Shown: positions 7,028-16,550, counted from the first letter of the stretch. The stretch: 64,000 nucleotides of DNA from Falsochrobactrum tianjinense (GCF_019100495.1 NZ_JAHRVA010000002.1:1-64000), one strand, 5' to 3'. The notes: generated by a model not told the origin, from the sequence alone. Numbers and translations are program-made.

Positions 7028-9751
7028 TTACCCATTCTTTTCGAGAAGCAATTGCACCAATTGCTGGTCCACTTCGCCGGTCGGATTCTGGCCGTTGGCT
7101 TTCTGTATTGCAGCGATGGCATTGCGGGTCCGGCTTCCCATCACTCCATCTGCCGCGCCTACGTCATAGCCGTTCTTCTGGAGAATGAGTTGTATGTTGC
7201 GCACGGCCTTTTTCATATCCACCGAACTGGTGGCCACAGGTGCGTCTTCTGACCAGCCCTCCGGCACGTCGATGGAATTGGCGGCCTCGTTCAAAGGTTT
7301 TGCCTTCCAGAGTTCCACCGCGCCCTTGGCGCGTTTGAGTTGCGCGGGTTTGAGGATTGCGGCAACCTGGTCACGCTTTTGCGCGGAATCCTTGTCGCCC
7401 GAATTGGCGGCAAGCGCGAACCATTTGTAACTCTCTTCCAGATCGACCGCCATTCCCAGTCCCTTGGCGGCGAGAATACCCAGATTGAACTGGCTGTCTC
7501 TCACGCCTAGTTCCGCAGCTTCCGTAAACCAGCGCACTGCCGCAGCGTTGTCGGGCGCGCCATTGGCTCCCGAAGCATAAAGGACGGCCAGATTATGCAT
7601 CGCACTGGCATTACCCTGTCCAGCGGCAAGTTGATACCAGTCCTTCGCCTTGGCAAGGTCGCGGGGCATTCCCAGCCCCTTTTCATTGAAATTACCAAGG
7701 CGATATTGTGCCGGCGCGTAATTTTGCTCTGCGGCCCGCTCATACCATTTCGCAGCTTGTGCGAAATCGGCGGTAACGCCACGGCCTTCCATATAGCGAT
7801 TGCCGATCTCGAAGAGGGCGCGGGTGTCGCCCTTGGATGCTGCGTCGCGCAGCGCCTCCGGGCCCGTTTCCTGCGGAATATCCGTGATCGCAGCGTTCTG
7901 TCCGGCCTGTTCGGCGGCTGGCGAAGGGGCTGCGAGCACGCTTTCCGCGCGTGGCTCCGTAATCTGCGTGGCCGGAGTGATGGTCTCCGGCATTTGCGGC
8001 AATTCCTGCATTTCCACCGTGGCAGGAGCTACAGGTTCGTTGTCTGGGGTGAGGGCGGGTGCGTGAACCGAAGCCGTGGTTGCTGGATCGATTGCGGGCA
8101 ATTCCGCATGCTGCGAAGCCGGGTCGGCCTGCTCGTCATGTTGTAGAAAAGCCGAGCCGACCTGCAAGCCGGCGATGGCGATCATGACCGCGCCGACGCC
8201 CATCAGGATCGGTTTGCGCTGGCGATGGAAAAAGCCGCCGAGCGAGCTTTTCCGATCTTCGGTGCCCTCGGCCAGCTTTTCTTCGATCTGCTTCGATTCA
8301 TCGGCTGCCTGTTGTGCCGTGCGCCGGGCAACGGAGATGAAATCCGCTTTGCCGCCGGGCTGATCTTTGCCAGCCTCCTGCTGGCTGCGTTCCTCGCGCA
8401 CACGCCGCATGATCGTGCTGAGATCAAGCGCGCCATCATTATCGGGTTGGGTCGAATCGAGTGTCGGGTTGAGTTCCGGCTCGCGACGTATCTTCGGCGT
8501 GAGATGGCCAAGCTTCTCTTCAAGGAGCGGGGAGGCAATATCCGTTTTGCTTTTCTTTTGGGCAGCCACGGGCGTACGAACCACAACAGGTTGCGGTGCT
8601 ACAGAAAACGGATTGCTGGCCGCAGGCGACTCCCCGTCCCCGTTCATATTCTGCTCAAGATGCGTCAGGCGATCCACCACCTTGACCAGAGCCTCATGCA
8701 CGGACTGGAAGGACTTCCCGTTGCGTTCTTCCGCCGTGCGCGCAAGGGATTCCAGCGATTTTATATCATTGGAAAGCTGAAGCGCCATGGCGCTGTCGTT
8801 CTGCGATCCATGTTCTGAAAGGCGAGCGACGGCGCTTTCGGCGGCTTCGCGCGCTGCATCGAAAACTGCTTCGCGATTGGAGGAAAGCGAGCGCTCAATG
8901 TTGTCTAGGCGCGGTTTGAGTTCCGCAAATTCCACAGATGGCTGCACCAGATGCTGCGCGATCGTGGCAAGCTGGCTTTCCAGATTATGAATGGTTTCCT
9001 GGCCGATATGATGGCTGGCATATTGCGCGTCGAGCCTTTCGGCCAGCGCTGCAAAACGCTCGTTCAATTTATCTACAATGGCAGGGTTTGGCTCGGATGC
9101 CCGCTTCTCCATTGCGGCAAGTTTTCCGGCGATGGTGGCCAGACGAGCGTCGATGGAGCGGTAATCCGAAGAATGCGGATTGTCGATGAGCTTGCCAAGG
9201 TGCTGCGCAAGCAGATTGATCTGACGGGCAAGCGGTTCGATGACCTGCTGCGGCAGGTTTGAAGCGCCGTTGAGCGTATCAATACGCTGCGAAAGCTCGC
9301 CGAGGCGGCGAAACAGAATATCCGAATTCTGTTCGGCCAGAGATGTGTCGAGCTGTCCGGTCAGTTCTGTCAGCCGCTTTTCGATCCGGTCGAGTCGACC
9401 AGTATCCTCACGAGAGGTCTCGCGGTACCGGTTGGCGGCAATCAGTGCGCGGCTGATTTCATTCAGACGATGGTCGATCTGGCGCAGGGCCGCACTTTCC
9501 ATGACGGTTGCGCTCCTAGGCTGTGAATAGGCTGGTAACTCTGCCGGTTCGCGCACCGAGTTGTGATAATAATCGGGCTGCTGATAACGATGGCTTTCGG
9601 GAGGCGTGCTCATCAGCGACAGACGCTTTTCCAGTTCGGTCAAGGTATGGCGCAATTCATCCATCGCATTCGATGCAGGACGGCGCTCCCGCAGGACGTT
9701 GAGTTCATCTATTATAGAGCGTGAACCGGATGCCGGATGGGAGTTTGCCAT
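7028..9751 (-). CDS. PodJ-like Sel1-repeat and peptidoglycan-binding membrane protein
   Basis: 907 residues with the layout of rhizobial PodJ-type polarity proteins. Residues 1-~500 are cytoplasmic, Gln/Glu/Arg-rich and coiled-coil forming, with repeated phrases such as RLDRIEKRLTELTGQLD. One span lies at about 512-531. A Pro/Ala/Glu-rich linker follows (~535-640). Four Sel1-type repeats (for example ALFEIGNRYMEGRGVTADFAQAAKWYERAA written in parts, ~645-790) come next, then a C-terminal PG_binding_1 domain (~850-905, IQLILQKNGYDVGAADGVMG). PodJ homologues localise polar growth and division factors. The gene is monocistronic and larger than most Sel1 proteins. PodJ orthology is an inference from architecture; an SEL1-type secretion or stress protein is the alternative. 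Confidence 0.8.
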   Translation of the reverse strand: MANSHPASGSRSIIDELNVLRERRPASNAMDELRHTLTELEKRLSLMSTPPESHRYQQPDYYHNSVREPAELPAYSQPRSATVMESAALRQIDHRLNEISRALIAANRYRETSREDTGRLDRIEKRLTELTGQLDTSLAEQNSDILFRRLGELSQRIDTLNGASNLPQQVIEPLARQINLLAQHLGKLIDNPHSSDYRSIDARLATIAGKLAAMEKRASEPNPAIVDKLNERFAALAERLDAQYASHHIGQETIHNLESQLATIAQHLVQPSVEFAELKPRLDNIERSLSSNREAVFDAAREAAESAVARLSEHGSQNDSAMALQLSNDIKSLESLARTAEERNGKSFQSVHEALVKVVDRLTHLEQNMNGDGESPAASNPFSVAPQPVVVRTPVAAQKKSKTDIASPLLEEKLGHLTPKIRREPELNPTLDSTQPDNDGALDLSTIMRRVREERSQQEAGKDQPGGKADFISVARRTAQQAADESKQIEEKLAEGTEDRKSSLGGFFHRQRKPILMGVGAVMIAIAGLQVGSAFLQHDEQADPASQHAELPAIDPATTASVHAPALTPDNEPVAPATVEMQELPQMPETITPATQITEPRAESVLAAPSPAAEQAGQNAAITDIPQETGPEALRDAASKGDTRALFEIGNRYMEGRGVTADFAQAAKWYERAAEQNYAPAQYRLGNFNEKGLGMPRDLAKAKDWYQLAAGQGNASAMHNLAVLYASGANGAPDNAAAVRWFTEAAELGVRDSQFNLGILAAKGLGMAVDLEESYKWFALAANSGDKDSAQKRDQVAAILKPAQLKRAKGAVELWKAKPLNEAANSIDVPEGWSEDAPVATSSVDMKKAVRNIQLILQKNGYDVGAADGVMGSRTRNAIAAIQKANGQNPTGEVDQQLVQLLLEKNG

Positions 9752-10062
9752 GAGAAGTCACTTTTCCCTCGATAGAACAGCCAAAGGCAAATTTTGCGAA
9801 TGCACCGCTGTAATGTGATTTGCAGCCGATCTTCTTACAATCATGGTAAATAAGTCGTTAAACTCGCCCTATATTGCCTCAGCGCTTCAATGTTGGGCGA
9901 GTACCGCATTTTCTTAATAGGAGCGGTAAACATCAGTGACATAAATTGAGTGTTGTGCATTGGCGAGTGATCGCCACCTCTTTTCCGGTTCTGGAAAACC
10001 GTAATTTTCCCGGAGCGGGGTGGAAGGTTTGTCCAAACTGCCCTCTTGCGTGCTCCAATCTT
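9752..10062. other. Intergenic region with divergent promoters
   Basis: About 310 bp between the PodJ-like gene and the GntR-controlled transporter operon. It has a short hairpin GGCGA-GTGA-TCGCC near 9963 and an inverted repeat CGGTT..AACCG near 9987. No gene or RNA is evident. Confidence 0.35.
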
Positions 10063-10076
10063 GTATACTAGAATAC
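10063..10076. promoter_or_regulatory. Candidate GntR operator of the uronate transporter
   Basis: GTATACTAGAATAC is a near-perfect palindrome centred on CTAG, 49 bp before the first transporter gene. Ten of its 14 bases recur at 16590-16603 in front of uxuA, at nearly the same distance from the start codon, supporting a shared regulator (the GntR gene at 13155). Confidence 0.6.
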
Positions 10077-10125
10077 TTACCTAGCCAGGGGAGTGCTGGC
10101 AGGTAGAGGTGAGGAGCAGTTTATA

Positions 10126-10959
10126 ATGAAAAAGCTATTATATGCAGTCGTGGCCGCGACTGCCCTGAGTGCGATGTTTCTTGCGGGACTGGCACAGGCG
10201 CAGGAAGTTCCCGCACCGGGCAAGAGTGCGCGTATCGACGCGATCAAGGAAGCGGGCGAGCTGCGCGTAGGCGTTCTGGCCAATCCGCCGTGGCTGGTCG
10301 AGGACACCACGGGCTCGGGCGAACGCTGGCGGGGTCCGGCCTGGTCGCTGGCGCAGACCTATGCCGATGATCTCGGTGTGAAACTGGTTCCGGTTCTCGT
10401 CTCGCATGAAACCAAGGTTCCGGTTCTGGCAGCCAATCAGGTGGACATGACCATTTCGCCGCTTTCCATGACCAAGCAGCGGCAGGAAGTCGTCGATTTC
10501 GTCACCTATTCGCGCACGTCGCTGTGCGTTTTCGGCAAGGCTTCCAACCCCAAGGTTTCCGAAGCCAAGTCGGTTGACGATTTCAACCGTCCGGAAGTGA
10601 CCATTGCCTATTTCACCGGCGGCGGTGAGGAAAACTGGGTCAAGGAACGTTTTCCAAACGCCACACTGCGCGGTGTCACGAGTGCCGGAACTGCGGCGCC
10701 CATGGAAGAAATCATGGCTGGTCGCGCCGATGTTGCGCCGATCAACCGTATTCCTTTCATTGCCCTGAGCAACAATGTAAAGGGGCTGGAAGCGCTGCCG
10801 CGCGAGAATAATTGTCAGGACAGCACCGAAGCCGTGAATGAAATCGGCCTCGCCATCGACAAGAACCAGCCCGAATATCTCGAATGGCTACAGGCGGTGA
10901 CGGAGCCGAAGCTTCCGGAACTTCTCAAGCTTGAAGAAGCCGAAGTCGCCAAAATGTGA
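10126..10959 (+). CDS. Polar-amino-acid-type ABC transporter substrate-binding protein
   Basis: 277 residues, periplasmic binding protein family 3 (SBP_bac_3). A signal peptide ends at LAGLAQAQ (~26); then IDAIKEAGELRVGVLANPPW opens domain I as in GlnH/HisJ-type proteins, and VDMTISPLSMTKQRQEVVDFV is the conserved ligand-site segment. The start at 10126 follows GAGGAG and gives a clean signal peptide; the frame is open 33 bp further upstream. It heads an operon with two permeases, an ATPase and a GntR regulator, converging on uxuBA. Linkage suggests that the ligand may be a sugar acid such as a hexuronate or aldonate and not an amino acid; the sequence alone cannot settle this. Confidence 0.88.
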   Translation: MKKLLYAVVAATALSAMFLAGLAQAQEVPAPGKSARIDAIKEAGELRVGVLANPPWLVEDTTGSGERWRGPAWSLAQTYADDLGVKLVPVLVSHETKVPVLAANQVDMTISPLSMTKQRQEVVDFVTYSRTSLCVFGKASNPKVSEAKSVDDFNRPEVTIAYFTGGGEENWVKERFPNATLRGVTSAGTAAPMEEIMAGRADVAPINRIPFIALSNNVKGLEALPRENNCQDSTEAVNEIGLAIDKNQPEYLEWLQAVTEPKLPELLKLEEAEVAKM

Positions 10960-10971
10960 ACGATTTCAATT

Positions 10972-11001
10972 CCACACGCGGTCTTTTCCGGCAGCGTGTG
11001 G
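10972..11001 (+). terminator. Intercistronic hairpin after binding-protein gene
   Basis: CCACACGC pairs perfectly with GCGTGTGG around a 14-nt loop, 12 nt after the stop codon. Without a T-run it more likely attenuates or stabilises the upstream mRNA, giving excess binding protein over permease. Confidence 0.6.
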
Positions 11002-11060
11002 AGGCTGTCCTGTTTCGTGCAGGACCTTCAGAGTTCCAGAATCTTCAGGGTTAATGACAA

Positions 11061-11726
11061 ATGGAATTCAATTTCAGCGCCATATTTGAGAGCTGGCGAT
11101 TTCTGCTCGATGGGCTGATGGTCACGCTTCTGCTTGCAGCGGGCGTGAGTATATTAAGCTTTCTTCTGGGTCTGCTGCTCGCTTTCGCCCGTCTTTATGG
11201 GCCGACATGGCTTAGCAAGATAACCGTTTTTTATATCGATTCCATGCGCGCCATTCCGGTGCTGGTGGTGCTGGTGTGGGTTTATTTTGCCCTGCCCATC
11301 GCAACGGGCATAAACCTTCCTCCCTTCTGGTCGGCTTTGTTCTCGCTGTCGCTGCATCTTGCCGCTTATGTGGCGGAAGTCGTGCGCGCGGGTATTCAGT
11401 CGGTTCGTCCGGGGCAGGTTCGCGCGGGGCTGGCGCTGGGCATGTCGCAGAGCCAGGTCATGCGTAAGATCGTGCTGCCGCAGGCTTTTGTGCGTATGCT
11501 GCCTTCCTTCGGCTCGCTGCTGTCGCTGGCGGTGAAGGATACGGCCATTGCGACTGTGATCGCCGTGCCTGAACTCATGCGGCGCGCCGAGGCGATCGCC
11601 GGGCAGAAATATGCACCCGTCGAAGCTTTCACAGCAGTCATGATCCTTTACTTCATCGTCATTTTCCCACTCACCCGAGGCGTCGACATGCTCTACCGCC
11701 GCATTTCCTTCCTGGGGCGCTCATGA
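11061..11726 (+). CDS. ABC transporter permease (HisM/GlnP family)
   Basis: 221-residue inner-membrane permease of the polar amino acid family, with about five spans. The coupling EAA loop is visible: VRAGIQSVRPGQVRAGLALG followed by MSQSQVMRKIVLPQAF (~108-145). Its last four bases overlap the next permease gene (ATGA), so the two are translationally coupled and likely form a heterodimer. It lies about 100 bp after the binding-protein gene, past the hairpin. The substrate is presumably the one bound by the product of 10126. Confidence 0.92.
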   Translation: MEFNFSAIFESWRFLLDGLMVTLLLAAGVSILSFLLGLLLAFARLYGPTWLSKITVFYIDSMRAIPVLVVLVWVYFALPIATGINLPPFWSALFSLSLHLAAYVAEVVRAGIQSVRPGQVRAGLALGMSQSQVMRKIVLPQAFVRMLPSFGSLLSLAVKDTAIATVIAVPELMRRAEAIAGQKYAPVEAFTAVMILYFIVIFPLTRGVDMLYRRISFLGRS

Positions 11727-12382
11727 CATTCGACTGGTCCATCATCTGGAAAAGCCTGCCCGCATTGGGCCACGGCGCGCTCATCACCATAGCGCTGACC
11801 ATATTGACCATGCTCCTTGCGACACCGCTGGGCATATTGGTTGCGGTCATGCGCGAATCGCGTTTCAGGCCCCTTGCGGTGATCGCAACCTGGTATGTCG
11901 AGCTGATGCGCAATCTGCCGATCATTCTGGTGGTTTATTGGGCGTTCTATGTGCTGCCCATGATCAGCGGGCTTTCGTTTTCGCCTTTCATGACCGGGCT
12001 TGTGGCGCTGGTCGCCAATAATGCCGCCTATAATTCGGAGACGTTCCGCTCCGGTATCCGCTCCATTCGCAAAGGGCAGACCGAGGCCGGGCTGGCGCTG
12101 GGCATGAGCGAATGGACGGCGTTTCGCAAGATCGTATTGCCGCAGGCATCACGCCGCGTGCTGCCGGTTCTGGCGACCACATGGGTCACGCTTTTCAAGG
12201 ACACGTCGCTGGTATCCGTGATCGCTGTCGGCGATCTGGCGCATACGGCCATGCAGATACGCTCCCAGACATTCCGCGTGATCGAGCTTCTGACCGCCAT
12301 GGCGGCGATCTATTGGCTGCTGGGTTATCCGCAGGCCAAGCTCGTCGACTGGATTCATCGCAAATACGGGGTTACCGAATGA
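11723..12382 (+). CDS. ABC transporter permease (HisQ/GlnP family)
   Basis: 219-residue partner permease. It shows the same EAA loop (FRSGIRSIRKGQTEAGLALG, then MSEWTAFRKIVLPQA, ~112-147) and about five spans, with a C-terminal DWIHRKYG tail. It overlaps both neighbours by ATGA junctions, so the three membrane/ATPase genes form one coupled unit. Paired permeases of this kind form the channel of glutamine/histidine-type importers. Confidence 0.92.
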   Translation: MTFDWSIIWKSLPALGHGALITIALTILTMLLATPLGILVAVMRESRFRPLAVIATWYVELMRNLPIILVVYWAFYVLPMISGLSFSPFMTGLVALVANNAAYNSETFRSGIRSIRKGQTEAGLALGMSEWTAFRKIVLPQASRRVLPVLATTWVTLFKDTSLVSVIAVGDLAHTAMQIRSQTFRVIELLTAMAAIYWLLGYPQAKLVDWIHRKYGVTE

Positions 12383-13152
12383 CATCTCCCAGAACCGCAG
12401 CCGCAAAAACAGGCGATGTCGTCATCGAATATCGCGATGTGCGCAAATCCTATGGCGATTTCGTCGCTCTCAATGGCGTCAGCCTGAAAGTACACCGCGG
12501 GCAGGTCGTCTGCCTCATCGGCCCCTCCGGCTCGGGAAAATCGACCTTGCTGCGCTGCACCAATGGTCTGGAAGCCATGAGCGGCGGAGAGATCCTGATC
12601 GATGGCGAACCGCTTACGCAGGACCCGAAACAGGCGCGCTCCATGCGCCAGCGCATGGGCATGGTGTTCCAGAATTTCGAGCTTTTTCCGCACAAGAATG
12701 CGCTCGGCAATATCATGATGGGGCCGACAACCGTTCTGGGGCTGTCTGAGAAGCAGTCGCGCGAGCGTGCCGTCGCATTGCTGGCCAAGGTGGGCCTGTC
12801 CGACAAGGCGGATAATTATCCCTCCAATCTCTCCGGCGGCCAGCAACAGCGCGTGGCCATCGCCAGAGCACTTGCAATGGAACCGGAAGTCATGCTCTTT
12901 GATGAGCCGACTTCGGCGCTTGATCCCGAAACCATCGGTGAAGTGCTCAACGTCATGAAAAGGCTGGCGGATGACGGAATGACCATGATTGTCGTGACCC
13001 ATGAAATGACTTTTGCGCGCCGGGTGGCGGATCATGTCGTCGTTTTTGCCAACGGCCAGATCATTGAGCAGGGACCGCCGGAGCAGATTTTTGACAATCC
13101 GCATACGACCCGCACGAGGGATTTCCTGAGCCATCTGGGCTGGGACGGTTAA
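12379..13152 (+). CDS. ABC transporter ATP-binding protein (GlnQ/HisP family)
   Basis: 257 residues from the ATG at 12379, which overlaps the previous stop codon; the longer upstream frame merely reads through the permease gene. It contains Walker A GPSGSGKST (~52-60), Q-loop FQNFELFPH, signature LSGGQQQRVAIARAL (~152-166), Walker B VMLFDEPTSALDP and the switch His in VVTHEMTFA. It energises the importer encoded by the three preceding genes. The GntR gene starts 2 nt downstream, so the regulator is cotranscribed. Confidence 0.94.
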   Translation: MTSPRTAAAKTGDVVIEYRDVRKSYGDFVALNGVSLKVHRGQVVCLIGPSGSGKSTLLRCTNGLEAMSGGEILIDGEPLTQDPKQARSMRQRMGMVFQNFELFPHKNALGNIMMGPTTVLGLSEKQSRERAVALLAKVGLSDKADNYPSNLSGGQQQRVAIARALAMEPEVMLFDEPTSALDPETIGEVLNVMKRLADDGMTMIVVTHEMTFARRVADHVVVFANGQIIEQGPPEQIFDNPHTTRTRDFLSHLGWDG

Positions 13153-13154
13153 AG

Positions 13155-13874
13155 ATGAATGATACTCCGGCCAGCCCGATCCAGCTTCAGGAAAAATCTG
13201 CGCATGGTGGCGGGGTTCCGCCTGCGGTTGGAACCATTCTCGAAGCCATCCGCAACGACATCATCACCTTGCGGCTGATGCCGGGAAAGCGCGTCTCTGA
13301 GAACGAGTTGGCACGGCATTTCGGCACCAGCCGTACGCCAGTGCGCGAGGCGCTGCTGCGGCTGGTCGATCAGGGGCTGGTCGAGGTCTGGCCGCAGCGC
13401 GGCACCTTCATCATGCCGATTTCGCTGTCTGCGGTGCGGCGCGCGCGCTTTGTGCGTAACGCTGTGGAGATCGCGGTATTCAGGCGCGCGGCGGAAGAGG
13501 GGCTTGGCGAGGATGTTCTGGCCGAACTCGATGGGATCATTGCCGCGCAAGAAAACTCGAAGGATTCGCCCGAAGACTTCACTATGGCAGACGATGCTTT
13601 TCATCGCACCATCGCCAACAGCATTCGCGTTGGCGATCTCTGGGGTCTGCTCGAACGTGAAAAAGCTCAGTTCGACCGACTGCGCTTTCTAAGCCTGCCC
13701 AACGTCACGCCCGTTGAATTGCTCATCGAACAGCATAAGGACATGCTCGCGGCTATACGCCAGCGCGATCCGGCGGCAGCGGAAGCGGCTGTGCGCGTGC
13801 ATCTTTCGGAAGTACTGAAAGTTACCGAGCACCTTGCGCAGCGTTATCCGAATCTGATCGTCAACGATGACTGA
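13155..13874 (+). CDS. GntR-family (FadR/FCD) transcriptional regulator
   Basis: 239 residues: an N-terminal winged helix (residues ~25-90; GKRVSENELARHFGTSRT then PVREALLRLVDQGLVEV and the wing WPQRGTFI) and a C-terminal all-helical FCD ligand domain (~100-225) with metal/ligand-site histidines in DDAFHRTIANS and VHLSEVLKV. It is the last gene of the transporter operon and overlaps the converging uxuB gene by 14 bp. FCD regulators of uronate pathways (UxuR/ExuR type) respond to sugar acids. The palindromes at 10063 and 16590, in front of the two transcription units flanking it, are its likely operators, which would make it autoregulatory. Confidence 0.9.
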   Translation: MNDTPASPIQLQEKSAHGGGVPPAVGTILEAIRNDIITLRLMPGKRVSENELARHFGTSRTPVREALLRLVDQGLVEVWPQRGTFIMPISLSAVRRARFVRNAVEIAVFRRAAEEGLGEDVLAELDGIIAAQENSKDSPEDFTMADDAFHRTIANSIRVGDLWGLLEREKAQFDRLRFLSLPNVTPVELLIEQHKDMLAAIRQRDPAAAEAAVRVHLSEVLKVTEHLAQRYPNLIVNDD

Positions 13875-15333
13875 CGCACAAATTTGCCGCCTCATACGCG
13901 ATTGATTCCGTCACGCCGTCTGACAACATGCGTTGCAGGCAGGCTTTGACCTGTTGTGCAAAAAGGCCTCCTTTGAGCACAGACGGCAATAATCCAGGTA
14001 ATCCGGCATAAGCGGAAAATATTGCATCGGCAGTTGAGAGATGGCTGAGTGCTGCTGAAATCTCGTTTGCGCGCGGGTCGTTCAGGGGATAGGTTTTGCC
14101 TATATCGTTATAACCTAACCCATAACGCATCCATGCCGCGGCGGCGAAGGCAAAAGGCGTGGTATCGCCGCCCTTTTCCAGCGTGTCGAGTGCGGGGGCA
14201 AAAATGCGCTGGGGCATTTTCTCGGTACCGTCCATGGCAATCTGCCGTGTTTCATGCGCAATGGCGCGGTTGCGGAAGCGCTCCGCAAGCGCCTGTGCAT
14301 AGGTATCAAGATTGATATCGATTGGAGGAAGGGTCTTTGCCGCTGCCCGCAAATGGCGCAGCACCAGCTTGTTGAGCGCTGCATCCGCCATTACATCGCG
14401 CACATAGGTTTTACCCGCCAGAAAACCGGTATAGGCCAGCATGGAATGACTGCCATTGAGCATACGCAGCTTCATCATCTCGAACGGGCGCACATTGTCG
14501 GTGAATGTCGCCCCCATGGCCTCCCACACCGGACGGCCATGGGGGAAATTATCCTCAATGACCCATTGCGAAAAAGCCTCCGTCTCGATTGCTGCTTCAT
14601 CGTCGCAGCCTGTGGCGAGCGCGGCGTCGGTGCGGGTTTGCGCCGTTGCCTGCGGCGTAATGCGGTCAACCATCGTGGCAGGAAAGGCAACCTCGCTTGC
14701 GATGCGTTCGGCCAGATTGGCACCATGCGCGCGCCGGGCGAAATCGATGACAGCAGCGCGCAGCAATGCGCCATTGTCGGGCAGATTATCGCAACTCAAT
14801 ATGGTGAAAGGCGGTTGGGAAGCATCAAAACGTCGTTTCAACCCCAATGTCAGCAGGCCCAGTACGCCTTTTGGCGCGTGAGGTTCGGCCAGGTCGGCCT
14901 TGATTGCCGGATGATCGGGGTCGCAGCCGCCGCTGCGCAGCAGGCCATAGCCTTTTTCCGTGACGGTTATGCTCACAATATGGCAGGCGGGATGAACGAT
15001 GGCGGCCAATGCATACGCGCCGACGCCCGGCCCCGAAAGCACATGGGAGATCGAACCGATGACGCTGGCGCGGTTTTCCTCGCCGCGCACGATCAGCGTG
15101 TAGCGTCCGTCCTGAGCATTCAATGCTTGTGCCACATCGGTCCCGCGCAGCGACACACCGATAATGCGCCAGTTGCCGGGAGCGACCGCCAATGCCGCAT
15201 CCGTATAGGCTGCGATATGCGCGCGTGCAAAAGCCCCCAGACCCAGATGCACAATGCCTGCATTATGGGTTTCCGGCTGATAATCGGGCCATGAAGCGCC
15301 GTCCGATCGGGGGCTGTTTGCGGATAGTCTCAT
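13861..15333 (-). CDS. uxuB: D-mannonate oxidoreductase (fructuronate reductase)
   Basis: 490-residue polyol-specific long-chain dehydrogenase. It reduces D-fructuronate to D-mannonate with NADH in hexuronate catabolism (the reverse direction is physiological for some relatives). The N-terminal Rossmann motif NAGIVHLGLGAFARAHIAAY is split at residues ~25-44. The catalytic block MKLRMLNGSHSMLAYTGFLAG holds the family's Lys, Asn and His (~290-310), and the C-terminal helical domain is complete. It starts one base inside the uxuA stop codon (TGATG), so translation is coupled. Mannitol or arabinitol 4-dehydrogenase are the alternatives by family alone; the neighbouring uxuA decides. Confidence 0.9.
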   Translation of the reverse strand: MRLSANSPRSDGASWPDYQPETHNAGIVHLGLGAFARAHIAAYTDAALAVAPGNWRIIGVSLRGTDVAQALNAQDGRYTLIVRGEENRASVIGSISHVLSGPGVGAYALAAIVHPACHIVSITVTEKGYGLLRSGGCDPDHPAIKADLAEPHAPKGVLGLLTLGLKRRFDASQPPFTILSCDNLPDNGALLRAAVIDFARRAHGANLAERIASEVAFPATMVDRITPQATAQTRTDAALATGCDDEAAIETEAFSQWVIEDNFPHGRPVWEAMGATFTDNVRPFEMMKLRMLNGSHSMLAYTGFLAGKTYVRDVMADAALNKLVLRHLRAAAKTLPPIDINLDTYAQALAERFRNRAIAHETRQIAMDGTEKMPQRIFAPALDTLEKGGDTTPFAFAAAAWMRYGLGYNDIGKTYPLNDPRANEISAALSHLSTADAIFSAYAGLPGLLPSVLKGGLFAQQVKACLQRMLSDGVTESIAYEAANLCVSHR

Positions 15334-16550
15334 CAGGCTTGCCTTGCGAAAGAAGGGTGTTCCAGCGCGGTCATGATGCCGCGCAGCTCCGCCAGTCCCT
15401 TGAGACGACCAATCGACGGATAGCCGGGCTGGCCCCTGCGGCTCAGATCGTCAAGAATATCCTGACCGTGATCGGGGCGGATCGGTAACTGCCAGTCCTT
15501 GCGGCCTGCGGTCTTGCGGCGGCGTTCTTCCGCCAGAATAGCTGCGATCATCGCTACCATATCGGTGCCGCCTTCCAGATGGCCCGCTTCGTAGAAAGAG
15601 CCGTAATTGCCGGGATCCTCGATCATGACATTGCGCAGGTGGAGGAAGTGGACGCGATCCCCAAGGCGCTGCATCATTCCGGGCAGGTCGTTGTCACGCC
15701 GTGTTCCGAGCGAACCGGTGCAGAGCGTGATGCCGCTTGCCGGAATGTTCACCGCCTCGATCATCTGCCGGTAATCCGCTTCCGTCGACATGATGCGCGG
15801 CAGGCCAAGCAGCGAAAACGGCGGGTCGTCGGGATGGCAGCAGATACGCACTCCCAGTTCTTCGGCCAGCGGAGCGACTTCGGCCAGAAAATCGAACAGA
15901 TGGCCACGCAGTTTTTCCGCGCTGATATTATCATATTCCGCCAGATGCTGGCGTACATCGGCAAGGCTGAAAGTCTCGGCGGTGCCCGGCAGGCCATAGA
16001 CCACATTTACTGCAAGTTGCTCTCGCCGTTCCTCGCTCATGGCGTTGAAGCGCTCCTTTGCAGCCTGCACCACATCATCAGAAAAGCTTTCGGAAGCGCC
16101 GGCGCGTTGCAGGATGTGAATATCGAAAGCCGCAAAATCAATGAGATCGAAGCGCATGCATGTCGCACCGCTATCCAGCCGCCAGGCCAGATCGGTCCGC
16201 GTCCAGTCCAGCACCGGCATGAAATTATAGCAGATGGTCTCTATCCCGGCGCGGGACAGATTGGTTAGGCTCGTTTTCCAATTGGCGAGATGGGTTTTCC
16301 AGTCACCCGTCTGTCTCTTGATGTCTTCGGACACGGGCAGGCTTTCGACTACTTCCCATTTGAGGTGTGACGGTGCTCCATCTTCCATTCGCCCGATCTC
16401 TGCCTGCCGCAGTGCAATCTCTTCGGGCGTCCACACGATTCCGGTTGCCACATGGTGCAGAGCGGAAACAACGCCCTCTACGCCCGCCTGCCGCATGTCG
16501 TCAATCGACGTGAGGTCCTTTGGTCCGAACCATCGCCATGTCTGCCGCAT
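15333..16550 (-). CDS. uxuA: Mannonate dehydratase
   Basis: 405-residue metal-dependent TIM-barrel enzyme that dehydrates D-mannonate to 2-keto-3-deoxygluconate. Family landmarks are the N-terminal MRQTWRWFGPKDLTSIDDM, the FMPVLDWTRTDL motif (~110), CCHPDDPPFSLLGLPRI (~225-241; metal ligands) and CTGSLGTRRDND (~265). The start at 16550 has GGAGGAA 4-5 nt upstream; a longer frame without an independent ribosome site is ignored. It is first in the operon uxuA-uxuB. The palindrome at 16590-16603, 40 bp upstream, probably serves the GntR regulator. Confidence 0.95.
   Translation of the reverse strand: MRQTWRWFGPKDLTSIDDMRQAGVEGVVSALHHVATGIVWTPEEIALRQAEIGRMEDGAPSHLKWEVVESLPVSEDIKRQTGDWKTHLANWKTSLTNLSRAGIETICYNFMPVLDWTRTDLAWRLDSGATCMRFDLIDFAAFDIHILQRAGASESFSDDVVQAAKERFNAMSEERREQLAVNVVYGLPGTAETFSLADVRQHLAEYDNISAEKLRGHLFDFLAEVAPLAEELGVRICCHPDDPPFSLLGLPRIMSTEADYRQMIEAVNIPASGITLCTGSLGTRRDNDLPGMMQRLGDRVHFLHLRNVMIEDPGNYGSFYEAGHLEGGTDMVAMIAAILAEERRRKTAGRKDWQLPIRPDHGQDILDDLSRRGQPGYPSIGRLKGLAELRGIMTALEHPSFARQA

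Noticed and set aside
14254-15294. 346-codon plus-strand open frame
   Set aside because: It is antisense to uxuB and has His/Cys/Gln-rich composition typical of shadow frames.
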